Source of the DNA: Zygnema circumcarinatum
Taxonomy: Eukaryota > Streptophyta > Zygnematophyceae > Zygnematales > Zygnemataceae
NCBI GenBank assembly: GCA_037447605.1
Contig: CM074814.1
Span: 544,565-608,564, forward strand
Direction: 5' to 3'
DNA: 64,000 nucleotides
Translations under genes and position numbers: made by a program
Shown: positions 35,641 to 53,285 of the stretch, piece by piece
Layout of the letters: every line of letters begins with the position of its first letter
How positions within the stretch are numbered: position 1 is the first letter of the stretch
The notes under the pieces: generated by a model
Told to the model about the DNA's origin: nothing
Seen by the model: only the letters and a program-made list of their open reading frames with translations
The model's database searches: none

Positions 35641-35936
35641 TGCCTGGAATCGGAGGGTGCTTTCCGGAAGGAGGAGAAGCTTCTGTCAGCTCCTCTTTCC
35701 TCTACTACCTTTCTAGGAGCTCGCAAGGAAGTTGATTCTTCCTCCTCTCTCTGTGGTCCTCTCTCTCTCCCGTGCTCTCTCTCCTGCTGTCCAGTTATGT
35801 CCTCTCGTTAAGCAGCCGATTTCAGTTTCTTGAACATCTCTGGTGGTTAGAAGGAGTTTTATTGGAGCAACAGAGTCTTGGAGCAGGATTGTGGATCAGA
35901 GGTTGAGGGAGGCGGTGGCAAGAGCAGGAGGGCATC

Positions 35937-38892
35937 ATGTTCGGCCGCATGGGGAGCAGCAAGAAGAGTGACAATTCCAAATATTATGATATTTTAGGAG
36001 TGACAAAGAGTGCTTCTGCTGACGAAATTAAGAAAGCGTACAGAAAGGCAGCTATAAAAGAGCATCCTGACAAAGGTGGTGATCCAGAGAAGGTAAGCAC
36101 TTGGCTTTTTTCATGCCTGCGCAAGCGAAAAGGTGTGGAGTACTTTTCAATTATGCGCCTATTCCTGACAGGGCTGCTGCTGTTTAAGGATCTCCTGAAG
36201 CGCCGGATGCTTGGTTGATCGTTGTGATTGCCTTATTGACATATTTGGAATGCAATGAGAGGAGGGTACTGGATGGTTCGCTTACCCTGTGTTTTGCATG
36301 TGTGGAGCTTGCAGTTTAAGGAGATCGCTCAAGCTTATGAAGTGTTGAGTGATCCAGAGAAGCGTGAGATATATGATCAATATGGGGAGGATGCCATCAA
36401 GGAGGGCTTGGGTGGTGGTGGAGGCGGAGGACATAGTCCATTTGATATCTTTGAATCTCTCTTTGGGTCAGGCGGAGGTGGATTCGGCGGCGGATTCGGA
36501 GGTATGTCAAACCCTGAGCTTCTTTCAGGAGTTTCTGTGGTAAGCATTTTTGGAAGTGATTAGTGTCTCTTCTTCGCCGATTCTCGAGTCTTTGGAAGGC
36601 GGATATGATTCAAGAAGGTGTATATTCGGTATACAAGAGAGGCGAGATGCAGAAATAATATCTGTACAAGAGTATTGAACAGAAGAAGGCTTGCATTTTG
36701 GCAGGTTCTCGCAGAAGTCGTCAGAGGAAAGGAGAGGATGTCGTACATCCGTTGAAGGTGTCTTTGGAAGATTTGTACAATGGCACCTCGAAGAAGCTCT
36801 CTCTTTCAAGGAATGTACTGTGCCCGAAATGCAAAGGGTACGCCCTATCCTTTCCAAGTGTCTCTTGGAGTTTGTATTGACGTTCATATGTGTATATTAT
36901 CGTCACGTCCCGGGAATGGAAGTTCCCTGTCCAGCGTTTTTAATTGTAATGTCTGACTTGAATTGTATTGGCTTGAATGCACCGGAAAACATTTTGATTT
37001 TGCAAATTGACTATTTTGACAGGAAAGGATCAAAGACTGGCGCATCGAGCACATGTTCTGGTTGCCAAGGTTCAGGAATGAAGGTTTCTATACGTCAGCT
37101 CGGACCCAACATGATTCAGCAGATGCAGCATGTTTGTCCTGATTGCCGAGGATCAGGTAATGAATGACCTGTCACTGATTTTGCTACCTGAGATTATGTT
37201 CTGATCGAGTAGGACTGAAAAAAGCAATCACCTACTTTCAAGATTTGCTTTGTAAAACAAGTAAAATTAGGGGACATCATATCGTTTTTGTTTGATGATT
37301 AGGTCAACTAAGAACTCCCTGTCCGTGAAGGGTATCCTGCGGGATAGTTCTCGTCTTGTTGATTAAGTTGCTCTCTTAACGAGTACTTGGATTCTTTATC
37401 ATGTTGATCAAATTGAAAACACGAACTTTCTCTTTGCTTTCGGTGTGTACAGGTGAAATGATTAGTGAAAAGGATAAGTGTGGGCAGTGCAATGGTGAGA
37501 AGGTAGTTCAGGAAAAGAAATTCCTGGAAGTGCATGTGGAGAAGGGTATGCAGCATGGCCAGCGGATCACGTTCCAAGGAGAAGCAGATGAAGCCGTGAG
37601 TTTGCTATTTGCCTTGCAGTTTTCATTTTTGGGATCTTGTTAGAATGTTGTGAAAGTGGGCTGCTAGAGGTCCCTTCCGTTTTTCATTTCTTTCTGTCGG
37701 TCTTTTGCGTCTTTCTTGCCTGAGAGGCGATTTTTATTTGTCTCAGCCGAGTAGCATTTTTTCGTCGAAAAGAATGGCTTTGGTTGCAGTGTGCCACATA
37801 AAATGATCTGGGTCTGGCTTTTTGGCTTTCTTGTTGGTTTACTTCCAGGTTCTTAAAGGTTTGTCATGATAGTCTTGACCCCTTGTACGTCTTACTCTTG
37901 TTTTGTTTGATCATTACTCCTTGAATGCTATCGTCATTGCTTGTGAACTTGCTTTAGCTGAACATATTACAGTGCGTCGCGAATCTGCAATGAACAGTTT
38001 ATAGTCGTATTTTCTATACGTGTCTTGCCGCATCTGAATGATCTTGCTCTGCCTATTTCCTTTCACACCTAACGACAAGCTCTTGTCGTTTGTGGTGGAG
38101 GTTGGGTGCAATAGTCAGTTAGCGGTGGATTTAGCCTTTCAGGCGTGAGATTCTGACATTTTTCACTCGTTTTTGTGTTTGCAGCCCGATACAGTCACTG
38201 GGGACATTGTTTTTGTGCTGCAACAGAAGGAGCATCCCAAGTTTAAGAGGAAGGGAGATGATCTCTTCACTGAGCACTCGCTAACACTGACTGAAGCACT
38301 TTGCGGCTTCCAGTTTCCCATGACTCACCTTGATGGACGGCAGCTTCTGATTAAGTCGCATGTGGGAGAAATCATTAAGCCAAGTGAGTCTTTCTTCCTA
38401 CGGCTGGTATTAAAAAAAAATCCTTGCAGGCTGGAGTTCGTGGTTCCTGACCTTCCTTGGCTTGGTTGGAACTTCAATGCGGAAGCATCTTGCCTGCTAG
38501 ACTTTTGTTCACTGTTTATACGGTCGTCGGGACATGTATTGTGTTCTAAGCGATGCTTTGCTGACCTTGCAGAGCAATTCAAAGCGATTAATGATGAAGG
38601 TATGCCTGGGTATCAAAGGCCCTTCGTGAAGGGTCGACTGTACATTCAGTTCAATGTGGAGTTTCCGGAGTCCGGCTCCCTGAGTGTGGAGCAATGTAAG
38701 TTGCTAGAGACAGTTCTCCCACCAAGGCCTGCCAACACCTTGACAGAAATGGAGTTAGATGAGTGTGAAGAGACAACTCTCCATGATGTGAACATTGAGG
38801 ACGAGATGAGGCGGAAACAGCAGGCCGCTCAAGAAGCCTATGATGAAGATGATGAGGGAGCCGGGCCCAGGGTTCAGTGTGCTCAGCAGTAG
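35937..38892 (+). CDS. type A DnaJ (HSP40) co-chaperone, J2/J3-like, copy a
   Basis: Seven exons in phase: 35937-36092, 36315-36501, 36705-36837, 37023-37156, 37453-37595, 38185-38383 and 38573-38892, giving 423 residues. The J domain has HPD at 43-45 and the DKGGDPEK block. A Gly/Phe-rich linker follows. The four CxxCxG zinc motifs are CPKCKG, CSGCQG, CPDCRG and CGQCNG. The substrate-binding domain contains [20 protein letters not shown] and [11 protein letters not shown]. The C-terminus is VQCAQQ, a CaaX farnesylation box as in Arabidopsis J2/J3. It stimulates Hsp70 ATPase in the cytosol and at membranes. The neighbouring gene downstream is a paralogue with the same exon structure. Confidence 0.96.
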
Positions 38893-40670
38893 TTTCTCCT
38901 TTATCCCTGGAAGCACAGAGGGAGGGGGGCTTTACGGACAGTACAGATGATATGTTCAGTGGAGCTGGAGCACTGCTGCTTTACGGCATGTGCCATGTAG
39001 CCTCTGAATAAGAAAGGGGATTGTATGGTGGGTACTTCATCTTAGCAGCTGGGAAGGGGAGGGAGAGGGGGGGAGGATGGGGAGAGGGGAGGGATAGCTG
39101 GATTTTCTATTGATTGGGTGCCGTCTGTTCCTTCAAGTGGTTGGTCTTAGTTTCTTCTTTGCAGTCGCGGTGCTAAAGATCAGAAGAGTAGCCTCGAACA
39201 CACAATGTGCAGAGAGTGGAAAGGTGGGCGAGAGATTGTTTCTAGGAGGACCGGGGCGATGGTCCTTTCTGATTCCGATTCCAACAATCTGTAACGTAGC
39301 GTTTGCTGGAATTCGAGTCACTTTTTACTCAGATGCTTGTGTATCCGAGGGCTTCCTTTTTTCAGGTTATTGGTATATGTGATGGGGCCAGAGTAGCGAA
39401 CTAATCGAGGGATGTACTTAAGGAGTAGAGTGATAGGGAAGTACTGAAATTGGAAGCTGGGCTTCAAATGAGTGAGTGTGCTGCTAGTAGTCTTGTCCAG
39501 TCGCTTTGTCTGTCTGTGCGTTTGTTTGTCTTTTTGTTTATATGGCCTGTCTTGCTGTATGTCTATCTGTGTCTCTCTGTTTTCTACTTTGGTCTGTCTG
39601 TCTGTCTGTCTGTCTGTCTGCCTGTCTAATTGGCCTGGCTGACCTCTCCCTGTGCTGTCCTGTCTCTGATGCCTGTCGGAAGTGCGCGGTTTCCTCCTCC
39701 GCTACCTTTTTGCGTTAAAGCAAGTTAAAAAGGTGATCTTTACCAAGATTTTGGGTTTTCTTGTTTGAATGAAGAACAGGATGTATGGGTGTATCTGCTG
39801 TTTGATGCTGTGGATTTTTTTAAAGGTTCTATCAAAAGCTGGCGTGGAGGAAGGGTGAACTCATTCTGCAACTTCTTTTCTTAAAAATAAAAGAGGGCGG
39901 AAATACGATATGGAGAGTGCTTGAAATGAGAGTGCCTGCCAGCCGTTGACTTGACCGCAAACAACCTGTACGGTCGACAACTTCTAGAACATCCGACCGT
40001 ATGGTACGGACGACCTTCTGGAACGCCAATGGTCGGGTCCAAAAATTGAACCAATCACTGAACGTCACGTAAGTAAATAATTAAACGTGGCAAATCCTGA
40101 TTGGCTCCGGTTACGCAGGATACGGAAATGCAAATCACCGCCCTCGTCCTTTGTGCCGTACGCATCTGTACGGATTCAAATATTCAGTCGACCTTGAACC
40201 AATCATATGATGCCACGTCTGAATGACTACACGTGGTAATTTATGATTGGATCCATAAAAAGTGGGAGCTGTAATTTGGCCAATCAGATCCCTCGTTGTC
40301 CTTTGTACGTACGTACGTACGTACGAAGACAAAATCGTGTCTGCGGAGAAAAAAAAAACTATGGCCGTACGCCATTGGGCCTTTCACTTGCTGAGAAATT
40401 TTCATAATTTCACAGTTAGGTTACGGGACGGAACGGCGATGCACGGAACATAATCAGAACGGGACGAAACGTGGCGAAACGTAACGGGACGTGATGGAAC
40501 GTAACTGAACAGGACCGTAACTCGCACGTGGAACCTTGAACATGTACTTTGAAGCTTGGGCTTTGGAGCAGTTGCAGGCGAAGCTGACCTGCTCTCGCAA
40601 TTGCGGCTGTTCCTGCTGCGGAGCCGCACAATATCTGAGTGTTTTTTTTTACTTTGAGGAGCTTGATAAT
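38893..40670. promoter_or_regulatory. region between the two DnaJ genes
   Basis: No exon is recognised. It holds a TCTG tetranucleotide run at 39595-39625 and a block at 39955-40325 rich in GTAC cores (TACGGTCG, GACCGTATGGTACGG, CCGTACGC, and (GTAC)n at 40305-40324), several ATTGG/CCAAT copies, and CCACGTCTG/ACACGTGG sites. This block is likely the 5' region of DnaJ copy b. Confidence 0.5.
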
Positions 40671-45224
<4,554 letters not shown>

Positions 45225-45973
45225 GGGGGGGGGGAGAGTTGGGGAGAGACTCTCATTGCTTGGAGGAGGTAATGTAGTGCTCGGGAGGGGGGCGAGGAAA
45301 GGAGGGATTGGGGAAAGCAGGAGAGGGAGAGGGAGAGGGAGAGGGAGAGGGATTGGGAGAGGGAGTGGGAGAGGTATGTGAGGACTAAAGAGAGGAAGGA
45401 GTAGACAACAGGGAGAGAGCGGAACAAGAGAAGGAGAGGAGAAAGAAAGAAGAAAACCATTTTATGAGAGTACAGCGTATGTCCTTGTTCGAGTTTTTTT
45501 TTTTTTTCCTTTTGTACAGCATGGGCCTACTTTGAAGTGGAGCATCCATACATGGACACATCCGTCCTATGAATAAAATGACCTGAATTTGAAGGATATT
45601 GTAACCATTCTGCCGTTCTCTCTCGCCTCCCTCCCTTTCTCCCTCCTATCAACCCCTTGCTTTCACTCCCCTCAACCAATCTCCTAAATTAAATCCCTGT
45701 ACGGCGCATCCCTTTTTGCTGAATGCCTTGCCCCGAAACATCCCCCCTTCGCTGTTGTTGCAACAGTCTACAAACGGATATGCGGCATTCTACAAAAACA
45801 CTTCAAAAGTTTCTTGCATATTACGACATGATGACAGACAATCTCGATTAAAAAGAGTGCAAAGGAACTGGGCGCTACTCACCTATACAAGGACAATGTC
45901 AAAATTCGTCCCTACTAATTTATATGGGGGACGCTATTCTCAAGGATTCTCTTAATTTTGCTCCAACGCCCTC
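45225..45973. other. convergent 3' region of DnaJ copy b and the HDA8-like gene
   Basis: GGGAGA-rich sequence at 45320-45450 and an AATAAA-type signal (GAATAAAATG near 45570). No exon is seen. Confidence 0.5.
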
Positions 45974-48238
45974 TTACGACGCTGCAGCAGTAGCTGTAGC
46001 CAATATGGCTTTTATCTCACTGATTCGCAGTTCGGTTGCTTTCATATCCTCGGGATAATAGCCAAGAGGCTCTTCAATGAGAGGGATGTCAAGTGAGAGG
46101 ACGCCTTCAAGCGTGGCATGAAGGCAGTAGGCGGAGTAGGTGATGTGGTACCCCCCCTCTTGAACAATAAGGAGACGGCCTTCACAATGTATCTCAGCCA
46201 TATCTCGCATCATGCGACCGAGGGATCGGTAGCCATCCGTAGTTAGGGATTGGCGCCCATTAGGATCAAACTGCACCTTGTAAGCCCCCAATACGAGGAA
46301 ACCCATTAAGTGAGTATAAGGAAGAGCAGGAACAACATAAATTATGTCAATGATAGCCGCACACAGATGATAACAATCGTACCTGGCTTGAATCCTGGCC
46401 AATAACAAAAACAAGAATTTCTGGTTGGAATGAGTCGATGGCTGGTTGCACAAGCTCCTGCATGGCTCTTGCGTAGCCAATATCTCCAGTTCCGCAAGGA
46501 AGAGGAATGTTGAGATTAAACCCGATTCCCTTCCCTCGGCCAACTTGGTCAGCCTGCAGAACAGTAACATTCCAAAAGGAGTTATTCATTAAGAAGAAAG
46601 AGCGTCAACCTACACTTGTCCTCCTTAGGACGCAGTAAATGTAGGGTTCCCTTGCCATACAACTTTTTTAATTCAAAGTATCAATATAATGTTCCATTAA
46701 GGACCATGCTCTCACTTGTAAACTCTGAGGATGAGAAGAGCCCCAGGACCCGTGGTCCATGTGAAGGGAAATAGTTAACACATCATTTCGTTCAAAAAAA
46801 CCCTGCAAGAAACAAAAAAAAAAAAAAAAGAGGAGCGAACTCATAAGGCATTCAAAGGGAAAAATGTGTTGTAGAAGATCACCAAGGCAGACCCCAGTTG
46901 TAACGACAAGCATCAAACCATGTCAAGATTCGTGATCCACCACACGCAAGTCTGTTGTATGCGTTTAAATCAATCATATCATCACGGATCAAAAAAAAGC
47001 AGCGCATCAACAAGAGCAAGAAAAAGAACAAACGGTCATTAAGAGTACCATTATTCTTTAACAAAAAGATTGCTGCTCACCTCCGCCGTTCCATTGCCAT
47101 AGTGCACATCGATATCAACCAAAGCTACTTTGTGCAGGCCGGACGTGATAGCTAACTCTGCAGCCAGACCTGCATTGTTCAAGAAGCAGTATCCATCGGC
47201 CCTGGTCGGCTGCGCATGATGCCCCGGAGGTCGAACTAGGGCAAATCCAAGCTTGCCATGGCCATTCAATATGAATTCCATTGCAGATAATGCTGTTCCA
47301 GCAGCGATAAGAGCTGCATTCCATGATCCAGGATTAAGCTTTGTTCCGGAACAAAACAACTTCCCTCCTTGAGCGTCCGCTTCAACAAGTGATGCGATAT
47401 ACTCTGCTCCATAAAAGCAAAGCACTTTGCTCCATGTTAGTGGTTCAGAGTTGCCTTAATTGAGTGGTGCTCGTAATCGATTCATGTTTTTTCTTATGAG
47501 AGCTCGGGTGGTCCACCAGACGTAGACCGCTCAGGACTGGTGTGTCTGTTAAAGTCGTTCGTAGGAAAAAATGCGGAAATTGGAACAAGAGGGATGCTTT
47601 GATAAAATGGTTTTGATAATCCTAAAGAAGACCTCAGGTGGAACATTATTGATGTACCGGACAACTGTGAGCTTATTGAATAAGAATTTCGTTTACTCGC
47701 TGAAGCTTAGGGCTGAAGAACGATGCTTTTGCAACTTGGCTGCAGATTTTTTATGATTTCAACAGATGATGATTGACGGAAACTTTCTGCTTATCTTTAA
47801 AGCGCAGGAGGCAACTCGAAGCCATCGCATAACCGACCAAACAAATATGAACAATGTTGAGTCAAGCAGAATGGCTAACCAGCGCCTCGACGAACAACAG
47901 TAAGATAAATTTTAAAAAAATAAGGCTCATAAAGTGGGTAGAAAGGAAGCAGCCTCTCGCATTCTCGCCTTATGCATTCAGAAATTGGAAGGTTTACCTT
48001 CAGTGTGAAAGCTGTAGAGCTCATTGAGATCTGCTTTCCGGCCTCCGTGCCACTTTATCGACTCGGCAATAGGTCCTTTTTTCAATACAGAAACCATATT
48101 CCGAAACCTGTCAGGATTTTCTGGATGTTTATCCAGAACTTCCAGAAAATCAGGTTGAATAAAGGTATCAAAAACGCCGTCTCCAGGATCATGTGCCAGC
48201 ATGGCTGCATCCCAGAACACGTGTATCACGTCTCCCAT
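45974..48238 (-). CDS. HDA8: HDA8-like histone/lysine deacetylase (class II-type)
   Basis: Five exons in phase on the minus strand: 48238-47998, 47403-47081, 46802-46716, 46553-46383 and 46270-45974, giving 372 residues, close to Arabidopsis HDA8. Blocks in order: HVFWDAAMLAHDPGDGVFDT, HPENPDR, LVRPPGHHAQPTRADGYCF (His142, His143), VALVDIDVHYGNGTAE (Asp179 and His181), LHMDHGSWG, GRGKGIGFNLNIPLP, VIGQDSSQFDPNGRQSLT (Asp271 region as third zinc ligand), and LIVQEGGYHITYSAYCLHA. It is an amidohydrolase acting on acetyl-lysine or related amides; plant HDA8-type proteins are mostly cytosolic by report, but this is not visible here. The ATG at 48238 is the first plausible start in frame. A second deacetylase of another class lies 28 kb away. 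Confidence 0.93.
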
Positions 48239-49965
48239 CCCGTTTCTACAGTTACAAACTGCAACAAATCTCAATATCTTGAGCTTGAACACAGGCAACC
48301 AAACGGGCAGGCTCTAAGAACTTATTCAGTGTGGAATTAAAAATTATACCATATGTGGCAATGCGAGCGAGGACTTAAACGATTTCTTTTTTTTAATGAA
48401 CAAAAATAGAAGAATATATCATCCTCTTCAAGCGATTGGAGATCTCAAGCCCAAAAATTGTTTCAAAAAATTGAGTCCCCGCCACAAAGGCGCAGCTTGG
48501 AGCAGAGCCTGCACTGTGCAGGGAGGGCTACTTTTTGGGACCAAACAGCCAATCGGATATTGCCACGTGGCGTTTTCTCCACGTGGAAATCTCAGATTGG
48601 TCAAAGCGTGCCACGTGTTATGTTCGCTTAAAAGACTATTGAGCAGGCCGTTCTCTGTTGTCAATAACGCTCATTAGTCCCGTTGAACTAGGAAACCACG
48701 ACGCGATTCACATCATGGAACTGGACAAGTACGCAACTGCGTTACATATAGAAGGTGGACATTCGAAGTCGAGATTCGGAATTCCATGAATCGCTTCAAC
48801 AAGAAAGAAAAAAGTTCAGTTGTGAAAAGAACAGCCTTTCGCTAAGCTGATTACGACTGCAATTCTCTTTCCTCGTGGTTCCCCGTGTCACCTCCAACAA
48901 TCAATGTCCAATGTCTACCTTGGATGGTATCGCCATCATGAGACCAAAGCAAATTCTTCTCCTTTCCGTTTCACTTGTTTCCGCACTAGCATTGTGCAAT
49001 ACAGCCATGGGAAGGAAAGGGAAGTGGCATTGATCTCACGATGGCGAGGCCATCACATGTGCATGGACAAAAGCAGCATGGGGAACCACGAGAAACTGGC
49101 CGCAAAGGACCTAAGCACAAAAGAAAAAAGCATGGGAATGGTATCTGGGAAAATAATTTGACCTCATAACACATATTTTTTCTGCACCACGTGGCAACAA
49201 TTAGAGCAAACGATATCTGTTATCGTGACATGGCACCGACGTGGCAAGCTCTTACTGAACAGGATCTTTTTTTTCTTTATCGCCCTCCCTTAAATCCAGC
49301 CTCCCCGCCAGTTTCAAACCAGAGCCGCACGTGCGGTCGGCTCGCAACTTTACTTTTGTTTTGATGGTTTTTAGGGTTTCAGGGGTTTTGGGAATGAAAA
49401 AAACCTGAACCGAAATGGTTTGCAACTTTAGAAAGAAGCTGGAAAGAAACTTGGACATGCAGGTGGACCTTTAGGGCCACGGGAAGTGCAATTCCATTTT
49501 TTTCCCCTCAACGCCTTACTCCATTGCCCCTTAGATCGCTTCACCCAAACCTTACTACTGTTACAGCACCGGCAAGCTGCATCGAAGAGTGCTTAGCTCC
49601 ATCCACCCCATTGATAAATCCCTTACCAGTGCGGCATATCGGCACACACCACCAAAGCTGACCTCATTACAAACCTCTACAAGGCCAAACCTCCACTAAG
49701 AAGCAATTTATTCGATTTAAACAAACAAACAAGTATTACCGAACCTTCCTTCTCCCCTCAAACGTTCCTCTCCCTTCCCCCCTTCCACCGCCCCCCTCCC
49801 TCCCTTGGTAATGCCTCTCCTTCAAGAGACTCAGCACCCTAGGCCACTGCGACATTACTTATCATCTTGCAGCATCAAAATGAACAGCCCATTTCATGGC
49901 ATGTCCATACGATGGCGGTTCTGGCTATTTACATAAAAAGAGACAAATCTTCCGGAGCCTTCCTC
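48239..49965. promoter_or_regulatory. 5' region of the HDA8-like gene and 3' flank of CBSX3
   Basis: At 48548-48625 three G-boxes (GCCACGTGGCG, CCACGTGG, GCCACGTGT) alternate with CCAAT/ATTGG boxes. Copies of the palindromic dispersed motif lie near 48920 and 49024. Another G-box occurs near 49188 and an ACGTGG near 49238. No exon is recognised. Confidence 0.5.
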
Positions 49966-51664
49966 CTAGTAGGAACCACGGATGTAATCGTTGAGGCGCG
50001 CCACTTCCAGGCGATGCTCTTGCACCACAGCACGCACAACATCGCCAATGCTCACCATTCCCCTCATTTTGCGGTCCTCGCAGACAGGAATATGTCGAAT
50101 ACGGTTGTCTGCAAGTTCGAGGTACGGATTAATACGGGTGGACAAAGAAAACTTCACATTCATAAGGTTTTTAATCCGGAAAACTGCCATCCTACAATGA
50201 GAAAACGACAGGATCAATTCTAGATATAATCACAGTCCTACAAGGGGATGCATTGCCCGAGATTGATGTGAAACAGATCTCATATATCGATTTCAACAGG
50301 AGGTTGTTCGTCAGTCACCCTAAGTCATACTGTTAACCAAAAGGAAAATCAGAAATCCTGAATCAGTTGTAGTGCGTTCTTACCAGTCATGAGCTCCATG
50401 GCACGCAGCACTTTCGTATCAGGCGTGACAGTGATAAGCTTGTTCTGCAGGAGAGCGGAGCAAACGTCAGATAGCAGCACAAGAGCAGGTGCAGATGGCG
50501 CAATTCGAAGAAAAGTGAAGGACAAATCACCCTCTGAAACTCAGGAGCTCTTCAACTGCTGCAGTGCATTGGCACGAAATTCTAAACAACTGACAGAGCC
50601 GACTTGCATAATCAAAGGATGCACTTGGACTGCCAAGAGAGCTCACCTCTTCTGTCATGATGTCACCGACCTTGGTGGTCTTCGAGGAACGGCCCTGTAC
50701 TATGATTTTCCGCAGATAATCTGCAAGTGCGAGAGGACAACTCGAAAACACATTCAGAAGGAAGAGTAACAAAAAGAGACAGCCTCTAGTTCTCAATCAA
50801 CTGATCGAATTCGTAAAACAGCATGAACAGCAATGCGAGAACGCAAGTTACCTCGTTCTGTGATGATTCCGGCGATGGCTCCGCTCGAGTCCGTCCTCAT
50901 CACCAGCAGCGCTCCTACATTATGGGATGTCATCTGCCGACAGAAGGATTTACGTAAGCTTTCTTGTTCTGGAAAATCACAATACAAATTACCGACATAA
51001 CGAAAGAAACATGCTCATCGTACACTCGCTCCCTATGACACAATGCTGTGTAATCCTCGAGCCAAAAACGACCAAAGAAAAGCACGGTTCAGCATGCACA
51101 TGTTAATTGGCAGTCAGATTTGAAAAAAAAAAAAATGTGAGGTCGCCATCCTTATGCAGCTATCAGCGAAAGACCAGAACGGTAAAGCAAATTGAGAAAA
51201 CCGAGCGAAAAGTTGCTATACATTGAAATCCATCCATGAAACAGATTTCACATCTCAAGAAAATTCTAAAACGGCCAAGTATAAACGTGCAACGAATTGA
51301 GTGACAATCAGGAATCAACATGAATATCACAGTCAATAAGAGAAAATAATCACAGAATCAATATCAATATCACTGCCAGAAAAGCACCGCAGGCACGCAC
51401 CGACTTCACAGCATCGTACACGGTATCATCGGTCGTGCACCACAGCCAAGAACCGCTGTTTTCTGTTCCTTTGGAACGCAAAATATCTGCAATTGTGGTG
51501 CTTTCAAAGTTGTTGCTCTCCTCCTGAGCAGCCTCCGGCATCCCCCCTCCCAACAGGCGCACAAAAGTCTTGGAAGCCGGGTATACGGGCACCACACGCA
51601 GCCGCCATTGCTCGGCCAGAACACGGCTCGCAGCGGCCAGACTCCTCACTCCCTGATTCTGCAT
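49966..51664 (-). CDS. CBSX3: mitochondrial CBS-pair protein, CBSX3-like
   Basis: Five exons in phase on the minus strand: 51664-51401, 50933-50852, 50720-50647, 50444-50384 and 50108-49966, giving 207 residues, the same length as plant CBSX3 within one or two residues. The first 50 residues are Arg/Ala/Ser/Val-rich without early acids, a mitochondrial presequence. CBS1 covers about 60-125 (ADILRSKG, CTTDDTVYDAVKSM, HNVGALLV, IAGIITERDYLRKII). CBS2 covers about 135-195 (KVGDIMTEE, ITVTPDTKVLRAMELM, NRIRHIPV, GMVSIGDVVRAVV). CBSX3 binds adenosine ligands and modulates thioredoxin o in Arabidopsis mitochondria. A thioredoxin o gene lies 24 kb away in this window. Confidence 0.95.
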
Positions 51665-53285
51665 CTTGCTCAGAACAATCAGAAAATGGAATTTGCGTGA
51701 AACCACAACCAGAGTCAGAAACTGGAGGCTTGCACGAGCAGCAGCAGCAGGTCTCCAATACTATTCCCTTTCTCTGCACAGAAAGAAAGGAGCGGAGGGC
51801 CTTGTTCTTGCTGGTCCCCTTCTTGGCCGTCCAAGGAATTTGAAGGAGCCCTGCAAGACCCAGCCCTGCCAATCCGCTCCTCCTTCCAGTTCTTTTCGAG
51901 CAGGCCTGCCCACCGCGAGGGAAAAGTTTTGCCTTAAATTTTTAATTTTCTTACCGGGGAATGGAATTGGTTTTACGGGCTTACGGCTATACGATGCTCA
52001 GGATAGAAATATGTTTTGGCTTTCGGGCAGGAAGGGAGAAGATATTTTCAGGCGGAAATTCCATAGAAAAAAAAATCGAATGATAACGAATTTTTTCTTG
52101 CTGTTTCGGTTATGGCGAAGGTGCCAGCTCCAACCACGTGCGAAGTGACGTCAACGCGCGTGCCAAAAATCTGGCGAGCCGGATAACGCTGACGCCGACA
52201 CACTACACGACACACTTTTCCACGTGGCGCGTATCCGTCGGCACCAGGGGAGGACCCACCTGCCCGGCGCAAGTAAATCGCTCCTGAAAAGGAAACAAAT
52301 ACCCTGCTAATATGGACAACTACTTAAACATTATTTCAATCGAAATACATGTACTTATTCTATACTGATGGACATTTTGACAAACAGGATACTATCTGCC
52401 ACGTGGACGCACGTGGGCTAAAAAGATCGCCACAACCGACATATGGTGCCGTCCGTCACCGACATTTCATACAAACCGAAATACCGTTTCTATGTTTGCA
52501 CATTTCCCTTCCCCGGAAGATGACAAACCTTCAGGAATTCGACGTTCCAAATTCCGCCATTCGTCCTGTCCGAGCAAAAGTACGGAATCAGAATTCCAGT
52601 CATTTGAAATCTGGCATAGGCTTTTATGAAATTTCGGAAAGGCCAGGCACGAGGAACAGTACCCCAACATGGAACCTACATGGAACACGCACACAGACAC
52701 ATGGAAACCTTGAAGTCCGAGGTATGAAATCACATGTTCACCAACATGTCTTTACAAGGATCTACTCCTAGAAACGCTCCACACATCTAGCTCTACGTCA
52801 ACAACACTATGGCGGGCCACCATGCTGTTGCGCATTGCCTCATGTTGGTCCCATCAACATTGTTCGTCCAGGCATGAATCCCTCCATCAACACGGCTCCA
52901 AGGATGCTTGATGATGGTCCATGTGCATGTTGTTGGCGCATGAGTCACACGACTGTACGTACGTTCAAACCACTTTCGGGAAAAATACCGCGATACAGTA
53001 CTCGAATCGTCCAAACACTGTATCGGAATACGATACGGTATGATATATCGGATCATAGCATGTCAAACTATTTACTATATCGTATCGATGTTCGGTACTG
53101 AGGGGAGCCGCACAGGATGTATCGATTTTTTTTTTACCAATTTAGCCGGAGTCAATCAGGGTCTGCCACGTGTCCCATTTTCACACGGGACAAGCTGCCA
53201 TTGTGCTTGCTCGCTTGATGGACACCGGCCCAAGTGTTTATTTGAACTCCGCCTCCCCTCCCTCTGACCTCCTCCCTCCACAGCC
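51665..53285. promoter_or_regulatory. divergent 5' region of CBSX3 (-) and the phosphoglycerate mutase-like gene (+)
   Basis: G-box or ACGT sites at 52133, 52218, 52399-52412 (CCACGTGGACGCACGTGG) and 53165 (GCCACGTGTC), plus TATCG/CGATAC-rich and GTAC sequence at 52950-53100. No exon is recognised. Confidence 0.5.
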